Below are positions 8,240 through 16,443 of a stretch of 64,000 nucleotides of DNA, piece by piece; positions within the stretch are counted from its first letter, which is position 1, and each line of letters starts with the position of its first letter. The translations under genes and the position numbers were made by a program. A model generated the notes under the pieces. The model was not told the origin of the DNA, made no database searches, and saw only the letters and a list, made by a program, of their open reading frames with translations. Source of the stretch: Ruminococcus sp. (lineage in GTDB: Bacteria > Bacillota > Clostridia > Lachnospirales > Lachnospiraceae); the NCBI GenBank assembly GCA_013911065.1, contig JACERV010000007.1, forward strand, positions 62,001 to 126,000. Direction: 5' to 3'.

Positions 8240-9741
8240 CCTACCATATTCTCCTCTGTCTTTTTTAAACAGGTTCCAACTCCTGTAATCAAATCTTCTG
8301 CCAATGTACTGTAAGAGCCTTTCGCCTCCTTGGCCTCGTCTCCGCCGCATGCATGCAGATACACACCGCACACTGCTGCCTCGTAAGGCATAATTCCCTG
8401 AGATAACAGGCCTGCAATCACACCCGCGAGTACATCCCCGGAACCGGCTTTTGCCATAGAGCTGTTCCCGGCAGTATTGACAAATATCTGCCTATCCCAT
8501 TTTGCTACCAGGGTGCGTACATCCTTCATGGCACATACAACACCATATCTATCGGTAAATTCCCTTGCTTTTTCAAAACGCTTTTCTACAAGCTCCGGTA
8601 TTGTGCAGTCCAAGAGTTCGGACATTTCCTTCATATGAGGGGTCAGAATAAAAGGACGCTCCCGCCCTCCCAAAAGCTCCAGGTGAGTGCTTAGTATATT
8701 CAGTCCGTCTGCATCGATTACACAGGGAAGCTTTACTGTTCTCAGCACCTCCACAACAAGGCTTTCTGCAATATTGCTTCTGCCCAGACCGCACCCGATA
8801 CACACCACATCTGCCCATTCAAGAAGTTTCTGCAAAGTCTCCTCATCATATTCCGTATAAGTAGAAATAATAGCTTCCGGTAAAAGCTGCTGTAAAATAA
8901 TCCGGTTTTCCTCCGCTGTATAAATCTGTATAAGTCCTGCCCCTGTGATATACGCTGCTTTTGCACTCAGGTAGGCGGCACCTGACATTCCTTTACTTCC
9001 GGTAATCATCAGCACTTTTCCATAAGTACCTTTGTGGGAATTCGGCTTTCTTGCCGGAATCAGTTCCGGCAGATCTTGTTTATCAAAAGTATAGCAGACG
9101 GAAGGTTCCTTTCGGAAAGGCTTTCTGCTGATACCGATATCTATAGTAATTCGTTTTCCTGCATACACATGTCCGGGATACAGAATACACCCCAGCTTCT
9201 CACATCCAAAAGTCACTGTCAAGTCAGCTGAAAAGGATACTCCTAATACTTTCCCGGTGGCGGAACAAATTCCTGAAGGAATATCTACTGCTATTTTCTG
9301 TCCGGGCAGGCTATTCATCTTTTCAATAGTATCCTGGTAAGTCCCTGTAACATCCCGGTTCAGACCAACTCCAAAAACTGCATCCACTACACTAGTATAT
9401 TCCTGCCTATTTATTGATGTTACTATGGACACACCGCATTTTTCAGCGATTTTCAACTGATGTCTGCAGTCCAGGCTCATGGAAGCCTCTCTGCCGATAA
9501 ATGCCGCAGTCACTTCATATCCTTTTTCCTTCAGAAGACGGGCAATGGCAAACCCATCGCCTCCGTTATTTCCCGAACCACAGACCACAAGTGTTCTGCT
9601 TAAATTTATTCTTTCCTTCTCCATAACCTCAACGGTCCCAAGTGCTGCCCGTTCCATCAACACCATAGACGGGATACCAATTTCTTTGATTGTATACTCG
9701 TCGGCCTTTTGCATCCATTCTCCCGTAGGCAGATATCTCAT
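8236..9741 (-). CDS. nnr: Bifunctional NAD(P)HX epimerase / dehydratase
   Basis: A 501-residue repair enzyme that recycles hydrated NADH and NADPH. The N-terminal YjeF-type epimerase domain (about 1-215) shows GSGNNGGDGFAIAR; the C-terminal ribokinase-fold dehydratase (about 225-495) shows TPHMKEMSELL and NSSMAKAGSGDVLAGVIAG. ATG 9741 follows AGGAGG. It overlaps alr by four bases and probably leads the nnr-alr-mazF transcript. Confidence 0.95.
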   Translation of the reverse strand: MRYLPTGEWMQKADEYTIKEIGIPSMVLMERAALGTVEVMEKERINLSRTLVVCGSGNNGGDGFAIARLLKEKGYEVTAAFIGREASMSLDCRHQLKIAEKCGVSIVTSINRQEYTSVVDAVFGVGLNRDVTGTYQDTIEKMNSLPGQKIAVDIPSGICSATGKVLGVSFSADLTVTFGCEKLGCILYPGHVYAGKRITIDIGISRKPFRKEPSVCYTFDKQDLPELIPARKPNSHKGTYGKVLMITGSKGMSGAAYLSAKAAYITGAGLIQIYTAEENRIILQQLLPEAIISTYTEYDEETLQKLLEWADVVCIGCGLGRSNIAESLVVEVLRTVKLPCVIDADGLNILSTHLELLGGRERPFILTPHMKEMSELLDCTIPELVEKRFEKAREFTDRYGVVCAMKDVRTLVAKWDRQIFVNTAGNSSMAKAGSGDVLAGVIAGLLSQGIMPYEAAVCGVYLHACGGDEAKEAKGSYSTLAEDLITGVGTCLKKTEENMVG

Positions 9742-9828
9742 GTCTTCATCCTCCTGAGTAAAAATATTGGTAACTGTTCAATACAGGACTGTGCATTTGC
9801 TGCACAATCCGTATAAAAACATTGAAAT

Positions 9829-9864
9829 GACGTGTAGAAAGGCAGGGCTGCCCTTATACACGTC
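9829..9864 (-). terminator. Probable rex terminator hairpin
   Basis: GACGTGTA pairs with TACACGTC around an inner AAGGCAG/CTGCCCTT stem, 12 bp after the rex stop. The T-rich tail (ATTTCAATGTTTTT) starts a few bases late, so termination strength is uncertain. Confidence 0.55.
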
Positions 9865-9875
9865 CTGGTTGTCAG

Positions 9876-10520
9876 TTATTTTTCACTTTCATGGTTATAA
9901 CTGCTGATATTATAAGAGAGCTTCAATAAACTATCAGCCAAATGCACACTCTCTACGATTACATTCTCCGGCAAAATCAAATCCGTATGCGCAAAATTCC
10001 AAATCCCCTGAATACCGCCTTCCACCAGTATGTCGGCCACTTCTACTGCCTTTGACTTTGGAATCGTCAGGGCGGCAATCTCTATCTCATGATGCCTGAT
10101 GAATGATCTCAGCTCATCCATTCTCCTGATGGGTATCCCGCGTATGGTAACACCCTCCAGCCTTGGATTCACATCAAAAATTCCTTTCAATATAAAACCG
10201 CTCTTTTCAAATCCTCCATAGTTAGCAAGAGCTTGTCCAAGATTTCCTGCCCCAATAATGATAATATTATGTGTATGGCTCAATCCTAAAATCTTTCCAA
10301 TCTCTGTATGAAGGTATTTTACATTATATCCATATCCTTGCTGTCCAAAACCACCAAAGTTATTTAAATCCTGACGAATCTGAGACGCTGTAACATGCAT
10401 CTTCTTACTCAGATCACTTGACGAGATGCGCTCTACTCCTTCGTCCAACAATTCTCCCAAATATCTATAATACCTTGGAAGCCTCCCGATTACCGCACGT
10501 GATATTTCTCTATCTTCCAC
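9876..10520 (-). CDS. rex: Redox-sensing transcriptional repressor Rex
   Basis: A 214-residue dimeric repressor that senses the NADH/NAD ratio and controls fermentative dehydrogenases. It has an N-terminal winged helix (ISSSDLSKKMHVTASQIRQDL, about 32-52), the conserved FGGFGQQGYGYNV link, and a Rossmann domain with GAGNLGQAL at about 90-98. The start is GTG 10520 with GGAGG nine bases upstream. It is monocistronic: a strong sigma-A promoter lies at 10553-10581 and a hairpin follows the stop. No obvious Rex operator is seen in its own promoter. Confidence 0.97.
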   Translation of the reverse strand: MEDREISRAVIGRLPRYYRYLGELLDEGVERISSSDLSKKMHVTASQIRQDLNNFGGFGQQGYGYNVKYLHTEIGKILGLSHTHNIIIIGAGNLGQALANYGGFEKSGFILKGIFDVNPRLEGVTIRGIPIRRMDELRSFIRHHEIEIAALTIPKSKAVEVADILVEGGIQGIWNFAHTDLILPENVIVESVHLADSLLKLSYNISSYNHESEK

Positions 10521-10552
10521 TGCTTTTGTCCTCCAAACTTAGTCTACTCCCC

Positions 10553-10581
10553 ATTATATAGAATAGTGCCCATAAAGTCAA
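10553..10581 (-). promoter_or_regulatory. Sigma-A promoter of rex
   Basis: Minus strand TTGACT (10581-10576), 17-bp spacer, TATAAT (10558-10553), about 33 bp upstream of the GTG start. Near-consensus boxes. Confidence 0.8.
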
Positions 10582-10588
10582 ATTTTAC

Positions 10589-10659
10589 TTACAGTTCAGC
10601 CATGCAAATTTTCAATGATGTTATTAAAGCAATGCGTAATCAAGCTTATAGCTGACCTG
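10589..10659. repeat. Palindromic intergenic repeat, GTTACAGTTCAGCC family (copy 2)
   Basis: The left end TTACAGTTCAGCCATGCAAA equals the left end of copy 1 (2495). The right end AATCAAGCTTATAGCTGACC matches, as reverse complement with one change, the left arm of copy 3 (25071). So this copy joins two end types seen separately elsewhere. It sits between the divergent rex and ABC-F promoters. Confidence 0.6.
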
Positions 10660-10674
10660 CAGCAAATTTTCCGG

Positions 10675-10702
10675 TTGTATTTTATCTTATTTTCGTTATA
10701 AT
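10675..10702 (+). promoter_or_regulatory. Promoter of the ABC-F gene
   Basis: TTGTAT (10675-10680), 16-bp spacer, TATAAT (10697-10702), 48 bp before the ATG. The -10 box is perfect and the -35 box moderate. Confidence 0.55.
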
Positions 10703-10750
10703 GAAATAAGTATGTAAATTTTTAGGTACTTAGGATAACAGGAGGATCGT

Positions 10751-12682
10751 ATGATACTTGCATGTCATAATCTTAATAAATCTTTCGGCGAACAACTTAT
10801 TGTACGGGACGGCTCTTTTCATATAGAAGACAGGGAGAAAGCCGCACTGGTCGGTGTGAACGGAGCCGGAAAGTCTACAATATTAAAAATGATTGTAAAA
10901 GAAGAGCCTTCGGACAGCGGTGAAATCGTACTGACGAAAGGTAAAACTCTGGGCTATCTTGCCCAGCAGCAAAATCTGGAAGATAAACGTTCTATCTACG
11001 AAGAGGTGAAAACTGCAAAAGCCGGTATTATCGCGCTGGAGCAGCAGATTCGGACCATTGAAAAAGAATTGAAATCTTTGGAGGGAGAGGTTCTGCAAAG
11101 CAGACTGGATACTTACCACCGCCTGGTGTCACAGTTCGAGGCACAAAACGGCTATGCTTATGAAAGTGAACTGGTAGGGGTTCTGAAAGGACTTGGATTC
11201 CAGGAGGAGGAATTTGATAAACAGACAGACACCTTGTCCGGAGGTCAAAAAACAAGAGTTTCTCTTGGCAAGCTGCTTCTCACAAAACCCGATATACTGC
11301 TTTTAGATGAGCCTACAAACCACCTTGATTTGAATTCCATCACGTGGCTGGAAACTTATTTGATGAACTATCCGGGTGCTGTGCTCATTGTATCCCATGA
11401 CAGGTTTTTCCTGAACCGGGTAGTGAGCAAAGTAATCGAGATAGAAAATGGTACAATGCATATGTATGCAGGTAATTATAAGGCCTATGCCGATAAAAAA
11501 CAACAGCGCCGGGATGCGATGATGAAAGAATACCTGAATCAGCAGAGGGAAATTAAGCATCAGGAAGCGGTCATTGAAAAACTGCGTCAGTTCAACCGGG
11601 AAAAGTCTATCCGGCGTGCAGAGAGCCGCGAGAAAATGCTGGACAAGATGACATTGGTAGAAAAGCCCCAGGAAGCAGCGCGAGAAATCCACTTTTCCCT
11701 GGAGCCGTCCTGTATCAGCGGCAACGACGTATTGAGTGTTGGGGAGCTTTCAAAAAGTTTTGATAATCAGACTCTGTTCCAGAACGTCAGCTTTGAAATT
11801 AAGCGCGGTGAACATGTGGCTGTAATCGGTGACAACGGAACGGGAAAAACAACCCTGCTGAAAATTTTGAATCAGGTCCACCTGCCGGACACCGGTGCTT
11901 TCACACTTGGCTCAAAGGTAAAGATCGGCTATTATGACCAGGAGCACCATGTTCTGCATGACCATAAAAATATATTTGATGAAATTTCCGACGACTATCC
12001 CATGCTGACTAACACCCAGATTCGAAGTACACTGGCTGCATTTCAGTTCACCGGGGAGGATGTATACAAACGGATTGCAGACTTAAGCGGCGGTGAAAAA
12101 GGCCGGGTATCTCTTGCAAAACTTATGCTTTCTGAAGCGAATTTCCTGATTCTGGATGAGCCCACAAACCATCTGGATATCACCTCCAAGGAAATCCTGG
12201 AAAGGGCCCTGAACGACTATACCGGCACTGTTCTTTATGTATCCCATGACCGTTACTTCATCAATCAGACAGCTACCCGGATTTTGGAGCTTGTGAATCA
12301 GACTTTTGTGAATTATATAGGCAACTATGATTATTACCTGGAAAAGAAAGAAGAACTGACCGCGGTTTACGCTTCCGCCCCAACCGAATCTCTTTCTCAA
12401 AAACCCGGGGACACCGGTCAGACAGAAACCGTCTCTGAAGGAAAATTAAGCTGGCAGCAGCAAAAAGAATTACAGGCAAAAGAACGCAAACGCCAGAATG
12501 AATTAAAGAAAACTGAGGAACGCATTACTCTTTTGGAAGATAGAAATACAGAAATTGATGAACTTATGACCCATGAGGATGTCTACTCCAATTCTGTGAA
12601 ATGTCAGGAACTGGCTTTAGAAAAAGCAGAAAATACAAAAGAGCTGGAAAATCTCTACGAACTTTGGGGTGAACTGGCATAG
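10751..12682 (+). CDS. ABC-F family ATP-binding protein
   Basis: A 643-residue soluble protein with two ABC ATPase domains and no membrane segments. The first domain has GVNGAGKST (about 35-43), LSGGQKTRV and LLLDEPTNHLD; the second has GDNGTGKTT, LSGGEKGRVSLA and LILDEPTNHLD. The region between them holds the charged linker (about residues 240-320) that reaches into the ribosome in this family, and a coiled coil ends the protein. ABC-F proteins act on translating ribosomes. This one looks like the YdiF/Uup type found in Bacillota; a role in antibiotic protection cannot be inferred. It is a single-gene unit with AGGAGG before ATG, its own promoter and a strong terminator. Confidence 0.93.
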   Translation: MILACHNLNKSFGEQLIVRDGSFHIEDREKAALVGVNGAGKSTILKMIVKEEPSDSGEIVLTKGKTLGYLAQQQNLEDKRSIYEEVKTAKAGIIALEQQIRTIEKELKSLEGEVLQSRLDTYHRLVSQFEAQNGYAYESELVGVLKGLGFQEEEFDKQTDTLSGGQKTRVSLGKLLLTKPDILLLDEPTNHLDLNSITWLETYLMNYPGAVLIVSHDRFFLNRVVSKVIEIENGTMHMYAGNYKAYADKKQQRRDAMMKEYLNQQREIKHQEAVIEKLRQFNREKSIRRAESREKMLDKMTLVEKPQEAAREIHFSLEPSCISGNDVLSVGELSKSFDNQTLFQNVSFEIKRGEHVAVIGDNGTGKTTLLKILNQVHLPDTGAFTLGSKVKIGYYDQEHHVLHDHKNIFDEISDDYPMLTNTQIRSTLAAFQFTGEDVYKRIADLSGGEKGRVSLAKLMLSEANFLILDEPTNHLDITSKEILERALNDYTGTVLYVSHDRYFINQTATRILELVNQTFVNYIGNYDYYLEKKEELTAVYASAPTESLSQKPGDTGQTETVSEGKLSWQQQKELQAKERKRQNELKKTEERITLLEDRNTEIDELMTHEDVYSNSVKCQELALEKAENTKELENLYELWGELA

Positions 12683-12706
12683 TCAGCAGATTGAATTCAG
12701 TAAATC

Positions 12707-12757
12707 AGCGGGGCTGCCGCCTAATAACTAAAGTGTTTATTAGGCGGCAGCCCCGCT
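12707..12757 (+). terminator. Terminator of the ABC-F gene
   Basis: A perfect 21-bp stem (AGCGGGGCTGCCGCCTAATAA and its complement) with a 9-base loop, 24 bp after the stop. The following CTCTCTTTA is only moderately T-rich, but the stem is very stable. It also insulates the convergent icd operon. Confidence 0.7.
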
Positions 12758-12764
12758 CTCTTTA

Positions 12765-12868
12765 CTTATGTAACTAGGACTTGGTCTTCTCAAGTCCTAG
12801 TTACAAAGTACATCCTGTCGACTTGGGTGGGGTTCTTTCCCACCTTAGTGACATGGATGTCTCCTTAT
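12765..12868. repeat. Two-hairpin intergenic repeat, copy C
   Basis: The first hairpin is a perfect GTAACTAGGACTTG stem with a 7-base loop, nearly identical to copy A. The second pairs ACATCCTGTCGACT with AGTGACATGGATGT around an apical GGGTGGG/CCCACC stem that is unique to this copy. It sits between convergent genes, immediately after the ABC-F terminator, so here it cannot be a leader of either gene. Confidence 0.85.
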
Positions 12869-12907
12869 TATTATATTTATAAATATACTTCTTAGTAAAC
12901 GTTCCGC

Positions 12908-14104
12908 TTACAATCTCTCCGCAACCGCTTTGATAAATCCTTCGCTGGAAAGTACTGTTGGATTAGGAATCGTTGTAATCAATGCCAGGTCTTTTGTCAT
13001 ACTTCCTGATTCAATGGTATCCAGGGTGGCTTTTTCAAGCCTGTCCGCAAATTCCATGAGAGCTTCATTTCCATCAAGTTCGCCACGTTTCCTCAACGCT
13101 CCGCTCCATGCAAAAATCGTTGCCACAGAGTTTGTGGAAGTCTGCTCTCCCTTTAAGTGGTTGTAATAATGACGCTGAACAGTGCCGTGTGCTGCCTCAT
13201 ACTCATAATATCCATCCGGGGATACCAATACTGAAGTCATCATTGCAAGAGAACCAAATGCAGAAGATATCATATCACTCATAACATCTCCGTCATAGTT
13301 TTTACATGCCCAGATATATCCGCCCTCTGACTTCATAACACGTGCAACCGCATCATCAATCAAAGTATAGAAATACTCGATTCCTGCCTCTTTAAACTTG
13401 TCATCATATTCTGCATCATAGATATCCTGGAAAATGTCTTTAAATGTATGGTCATACTTTTTGGAGATTGTATCTTTTGTGGCAAACCACAGGTCCTGTT
13501 TTATATCCAGTGCATAATTAAAACAGCTTCTTGCAAAGCTTTCAATAGACCGGCTTACATTATGCATTCCCTGCACAATTCCTTCTCCTGTAAAGTTATG
13601 CACCAGCTCTTTTGTCTGTGTTCCATCTTCGCCAGTGTAAACAAGTTCCACTTTTCCCGGCCCGGGTATTTTCATCTCGGCACCTTTATACACATCACCA
13701 TATGCATGTCTTGCAATCGTAATTGGCTTCTTCCAGTTTTTCACACATGGCTCAATTCCCTTCACAACAATAGGCGCCCGGAAAACTGTTCCATCTAAAA
13801 TCGCACGGATAGTTCCGTTAGGGCTTTTCCACATTTCTTTCAAGTCATATTCGTCCATGCGGGCTGCGTTAGGTGTGATAGTTGCACATTTAACAGCCAC
13901 TTTATATTTCTTTGTAGCATTGGCGGAATCGACTGTAATCTGGTCATCGGTTTCATTTCTCTTCTCCAGACCCAAATCATAATATTCCGTATTCAATTCA
14001 ATATGTGGCTCAAGAAGATGATCTTTAATCATCTGCCAGAGAATTCTTGTCATTTCATCCCCGTCCATCTCAACAATAGGGGTACTCATTTTAATCTTTT
14101 CCAT
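12908..14104 (-). CDS. icd: NADP-dependent isocitrate dehydrogenase (type II)
   Basis: A 398-residue enzyme converting isocitrate to 2-oxoglutarate with NADPH formation. The start ([17 protein letters not shown]), [13 protein letters not shown] and [16 protein letters not shown] are typical of the homodimeric type II group shared by Thermotoga, clostridia and eukaryotes, not the E. coli type. The ORF track start overlaps more of the regulator gene; ATG 14104 with GGAGGAG right upstream is preferred and overlaps the GntR stop by 14 bp. It is last in the operon with the Re-citrate-synthase-like gene, which suggests production of 2-oxoglutarate for glutamate. No aconitase gene is in the window. 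Confidence 0.94.
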   Translation of the reverse strand: MEKIKMSTPIVEMDGDEMTRILWQMIKDHLLEPHIELNTEYYDLGLEKRNETDDQITVDSANATKKYKVAVKCATITPNAARMDEYDLKEMWKSPNGTIRAILDGTVFRAPIVVKGIEPCVKNWKKPITIARHAYGDVYKGAEMKIPGPGKVELVYTGEDGTQTKELVHNFTGEGIVQGMHNVSRSIESFARSCFNYALDIKQDLWFATKDTISKKYDHTFKDIFQDIYDAEYDDKFKEAGIEYFYTLIDDAVARVMKSEGGYIWACKNYDGDVMSDMISSAFGSLAMMTSVLVSPDGYYEYEAAHGTVQRHYYNHLKGEQTSTNSVATIFAWSGALRKRGELDGNEALMEFADRLEKATLDTIESGSMTKDLALITTIPNPTVLSSEGFIKAVAERL

Positions 14105-14777
14105 TTTCTCCTCCAGTCTGCTCATATCCTTGTTTTTTTAGGTTTTGTATGACTTGCATAATGTGCTCATTGGCGAGCTGCTCTGCAAGATCCGTATCTT
14201 TTTCCCGGATCGCACGTAATATCTGCTTGTGCTCGCGTATGGATTTTCTGGCACGTTCCTCTGAAACTACAGAGGTCTTCCGCGCCATCTGGACATATTT
14301 ATGGAAGTCTGTCAGTACATGTCCAAGAATCTTACTGTTCGAAGCTTCGTACAAAATTGAATGAAACTTTCCATCCAGCTCGGTAACCTGATCCGCGCTG
14401 ACACCTCCCTCTTTCTTTATGTGAAATTCAGAAAGCAGTATGATTTCATCCAGTTCATCCAACTGCGCCGCTGTGATATTTTCTGTAGCCCACCTGGCGC
14501 ACAGACCTTCCAGCATGGAGCGGATGATATAAATATCATCCACATCCTTTGAAGAAATGCCTGTCACATAGGCGCCTTTGTTGGGGACAATCGAAACCAG
14601 CCCTTCCAACTCCAGCTGCCTGAGCGCTTCCCGCACAGGGGTACGGCTCACTCCCAGTTCCTTTCCAATTGTGTTTTCTCTTAATTCGTCGTGTTCTTTA
14701 TATTTTCCGTTTAAAATATTTTCCCGGATTTTTTGAAAAACGCGGCCGCTCAGAGAATGGTCCTGATATTCTTCCAT
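14091..14777 (-). CDS. GntR family regulator, FadR/FCD type
   Basis: A 228-residue repressor-type protein. The N-terminal winged helix (about 8-75) has the GntR signature [21 protein letters not shown]; the C-terminal FCD helical domain (about 85-215) has the expected acidic and histidine positions for a metal and carboxylate ligand ([21 protein letters not shown]). It lies between the citrate-synthase-like gene and icd in one transcript, so its natural target is that operon. The perfect palindrome over the operon promoter (16287-16310) resembles sites of FCD regulators. The ligand is unknown; a TCA acid is a reasonable guess. Confidence 0.9.
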   Translation of the reverse strand: MEEYQDHSLSGRVFQKIRENILNGKYKEHDELRENTIGKELGVSRTPVREALRQLELEGLVSIVPNKGAYVTGISSKDVDDIYIIRSMLEGLCARWATENITAAQLDELDEIILLSEFHIKKEGGVSADQVTELDGKFHSILYEASNSKILGHVLTDFHKYVQMARKTSVVSEERARKSIREHKQILRAIREKDTDLAEQLANEHIMQVIQNLKKQGYEQTGGENGKD

Positions 14778-14799
14778 GTTATCTTAATTTCCTCCAAAA

Positions 14800-16188
14800 T
14801 CAAAGAGTGATATTCAGTTCACTGCATACGCTTTCTATTTTAACAATTAATTCGCTATCTGTCAAAACTGTAACGCGGCCATCCTCATATTCTTTATCCA
14901 CCCAGTTTTTTATATCCTGAACAAGCTGGGAGTTTTTATCTACCTGCTTTTCCGCGGAAAGCTTATAGTATGCATTAATCCAATAAGCGATTCCCGCAAC
15001 CCCAGATGTATTAGACACAGAAACAAGCGCCGGGCGGTTCAGGAATTTATCTGTATCAAATATATTATAAATCTCTTCATTTTTCAACATACCATCTGCG
15101 TGGATACCTGCCCTGGTCACATTAAAGTTCCTTCCTACAAAAGGTGTTCTGGAAGGAATATGGTAGCCGATTTCCTTTTCATAGTATTCTGCAAGTTCTG
15201 TAATCACAGTTGTATCCATCCCGTCCAAGGTACCTCGGAGCTGTACATATTCAAATACCATAGCCTCCAGAGGTGTGTTACCTGTACGCTCTCCAATTCC
15301 AAACAAAGAGCAGTTTACGCCGGAAGCACCGTACAGCCATGCCGTAGTGGAATTGTTTACTGCCTTATAGAAATCATTGTGTCCGTGGAATTCCATCAGC
15401 TCACTGGGAACCCCTGCGTGTGTCATGAGACCATAAATAATGCCCGGAATTGACCTTGGAATCACCGCCCCGGGGAAATTCACTCCATATCCCATTGTAT
15501 CACAGACACGGATTTTTACTGGAATCTGATACTCTTCCATCAGCTTCATCAATTCTAAACAGAAAGGAATTACAAATCCATATATATCAGACCTTGTAAT
15601 ATCTTCCAAATGGCATCTCGGTCTCACACCAGTATCCAAACACTCTCTTATAACAGACAAGTAATGGTTTAGCGCCTCTTTCCTTGTCATTTTCAGTTTA
15701 TAAAAAATGTGGTAATCAGAGCAGCTTACAAGAATCCCCGTCTCTTTCAAGCCAATTTCCTTTACCATTTCAAAGTCTTTTTTATTTGCCCGTATCCAGC
15801 TTGTAACCTCAGGAAATTCATAACCTCTCTCCAGACATTTGTAAACAGCATCTCTGTCCTTTTTGCTGTATAAGAAAAATTCACTCTGTCTGACTTTACC
15901 CTGGGGCCCGCCTAATTTATGTAGATAGTCATATATCGTTACAATCTGCTCCGTTGTGTATGGAGCACGTGACTGCTGTCCGTCGCGGAATGTTGTATCT
16001 GTAATCCAAATTTCATCCGGCATATTATGAGGTACAATCCTGTCATTAAAGGCAATTTTAGGGACCTCGTCATAGCGGAATAAGTTTCTAAATACATTGG
16101 GTGCATCCACATCCACAAGCTGGTACATATGCTCTTCCAGCTCTAATAAGTTTGTATGCTTGTTTAAAAAGACTTTTCTGTTTTCCAT
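14800..16188 (-). CDS. Probable Re-citrate synthase (HMGL-like / isopropylmalate synthase family)
   Basis: A 462-residue TIM-barrel Claisen-condensing enzyme. DTTFRDGQQSRAPYT near residue 65, the metal-ligand motif EFHGHNDF, and GIGERTGNTPLEAM are family signatures. It would be called 2-isopropylmalate synthase by many pipelines. However, it lacks the roughly 130-residue C-terminal leucine-regulatory domain, has an unusual long N-terminus (residues 1-60), and is in an operon with isocitrate dehydrogenase, not with leuBCD. Those points fit the Re-face citrate synthase known from Clostridium kluyveri and related anaerobes, which makes citrate from oxaloacetate and acetyl-CoA. Homocitrate or citramalate synthase remain alternatives. 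ATG 16188 has AGGAGG upstream. Confidence 0.75.
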   Translation of the reverse strand: MENRKVFLNKHTNLLELEEHMYQLVDVDAPNVFRNLFRYDEVPKIAFNDRIVPHNMPDEIWITDTTFRDGQQSRAPYTTEQIVTIYDYLHKLGGPQGKVRQSEFFLYSKKDRDAVYKCLERGYEFPEVTSWIRANKKDFEMVKEIGLKETGILVSCSDYHIFYKLKMTRKEALNHYLSVIRECLDTGVRPRCHLEDITRSDIYGFVIPFCLELMKLMEEYQIPVKIRVCDTMGYGVNFPGAVIPRSIPGIIYGLMTHAGVPSELMEFHGHNDFYKAVNNSTTAWLYGASGVNCSLFGIGERTGNTPLEAMVFEYVQLRGTLDGMDTTVITELAEYYEKEIGYHIPSRTPFVGRNFNVTRAGIHADGMLKNEEIYNIFDTDKFLNRPALVSVSNTSGVAGIAYWINAYYKLSAEKQVDKNSQLVQDIKNWVDKEYEDGRVTVLTDSELIVKIESVCSELNITL

Positions 16189-16219
16189 TTTTTTCTTTAC
16201 CTCCTGTATGAAAGCACAC

Positions 16220-16246
16220 CTTATTGAACGTTAGTAGTTCAATAAG
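16220..16246 (-). repeat. Leader hairpin CTTATTGAAC, shared with the parA leader
   Basis: A perfect 10-bp stem (CTTATTGAAC / GTTCAATAAG, 7-base loop) lies in the leader between the promoter and the ribosome site of the citrate-synthase-like gene. A related hairpin with the same ends occurs at 63089-63115 in front of parA. It has no T run, so it is not an ordinary terminator. Confidence 0.5.
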
Positions 16247-16286
16247 TATAAGATAACCGCATTTGCAGTTCCGCGCTTTGTATCCG

Positions 16287-16321
16287 TGTATAATTGTATA
16301 CAATTATACACTTTCTGTCAA
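16287..16321 (-). promoter_or_regulatory. Sigma-A promoter with overlapping 24-bp palindromic operator
   Basis: Minus strand TTGACA (16321-16316), exact 17-bp spacer, TACAAT (16298-16293). A perfect 24-bp palindrome with half-site TGTATAATTGTA covers 16287-16310, which is the -10 box and most of the spacer. A protein bound there would block RNA polymerase. The core TTGTATACAA matches operators of Bacillus GntR-type regulators, and the GntR-FCD gene of this operon is the obvious candidate ligand-responsive repressor. Confidence 0.75.
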
Positions 16322-16385
16322 TACGTTAATTCAAGAAAAAGCTTGCTTGCAGGATTCTCCGCTTGGATGCAGTTTCCCATTATAT

Positions 16386-16427
16386 AAAAAAGCGAAACAA
16401 ATACTAATCCATCTGTTTCGCTTTTTA
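16386..16427 (-). terminator. Terminator of the leuB-ilv-ser operon
   Basis: AAAAAGCGAAACA pairs with TGTTTCGCTTTTT across a 13-base loop, 17 bp after the serA stop on the minus strand, and ends in TTTTTT. It is A-rich on the other side as well, so it may work in both directions. Confidence 0.85.
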
Positions 16428-16443
16428 AATATTTATATAGGTC

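Noticed and set aside
8240-8371. N-terminal extension of alr
   Set aside because: The extra 44 residues are out-of-frame nnr sequence; ATG 8239 forms the ATGA overlap and gives the normal family length.
14800-16188. Straight annotation as leuA
   Set aside because: No leucine-regulatory domain and an operon with isocitrate dehydrogenase make a citrate-forming role more likely; kept as an alternative.
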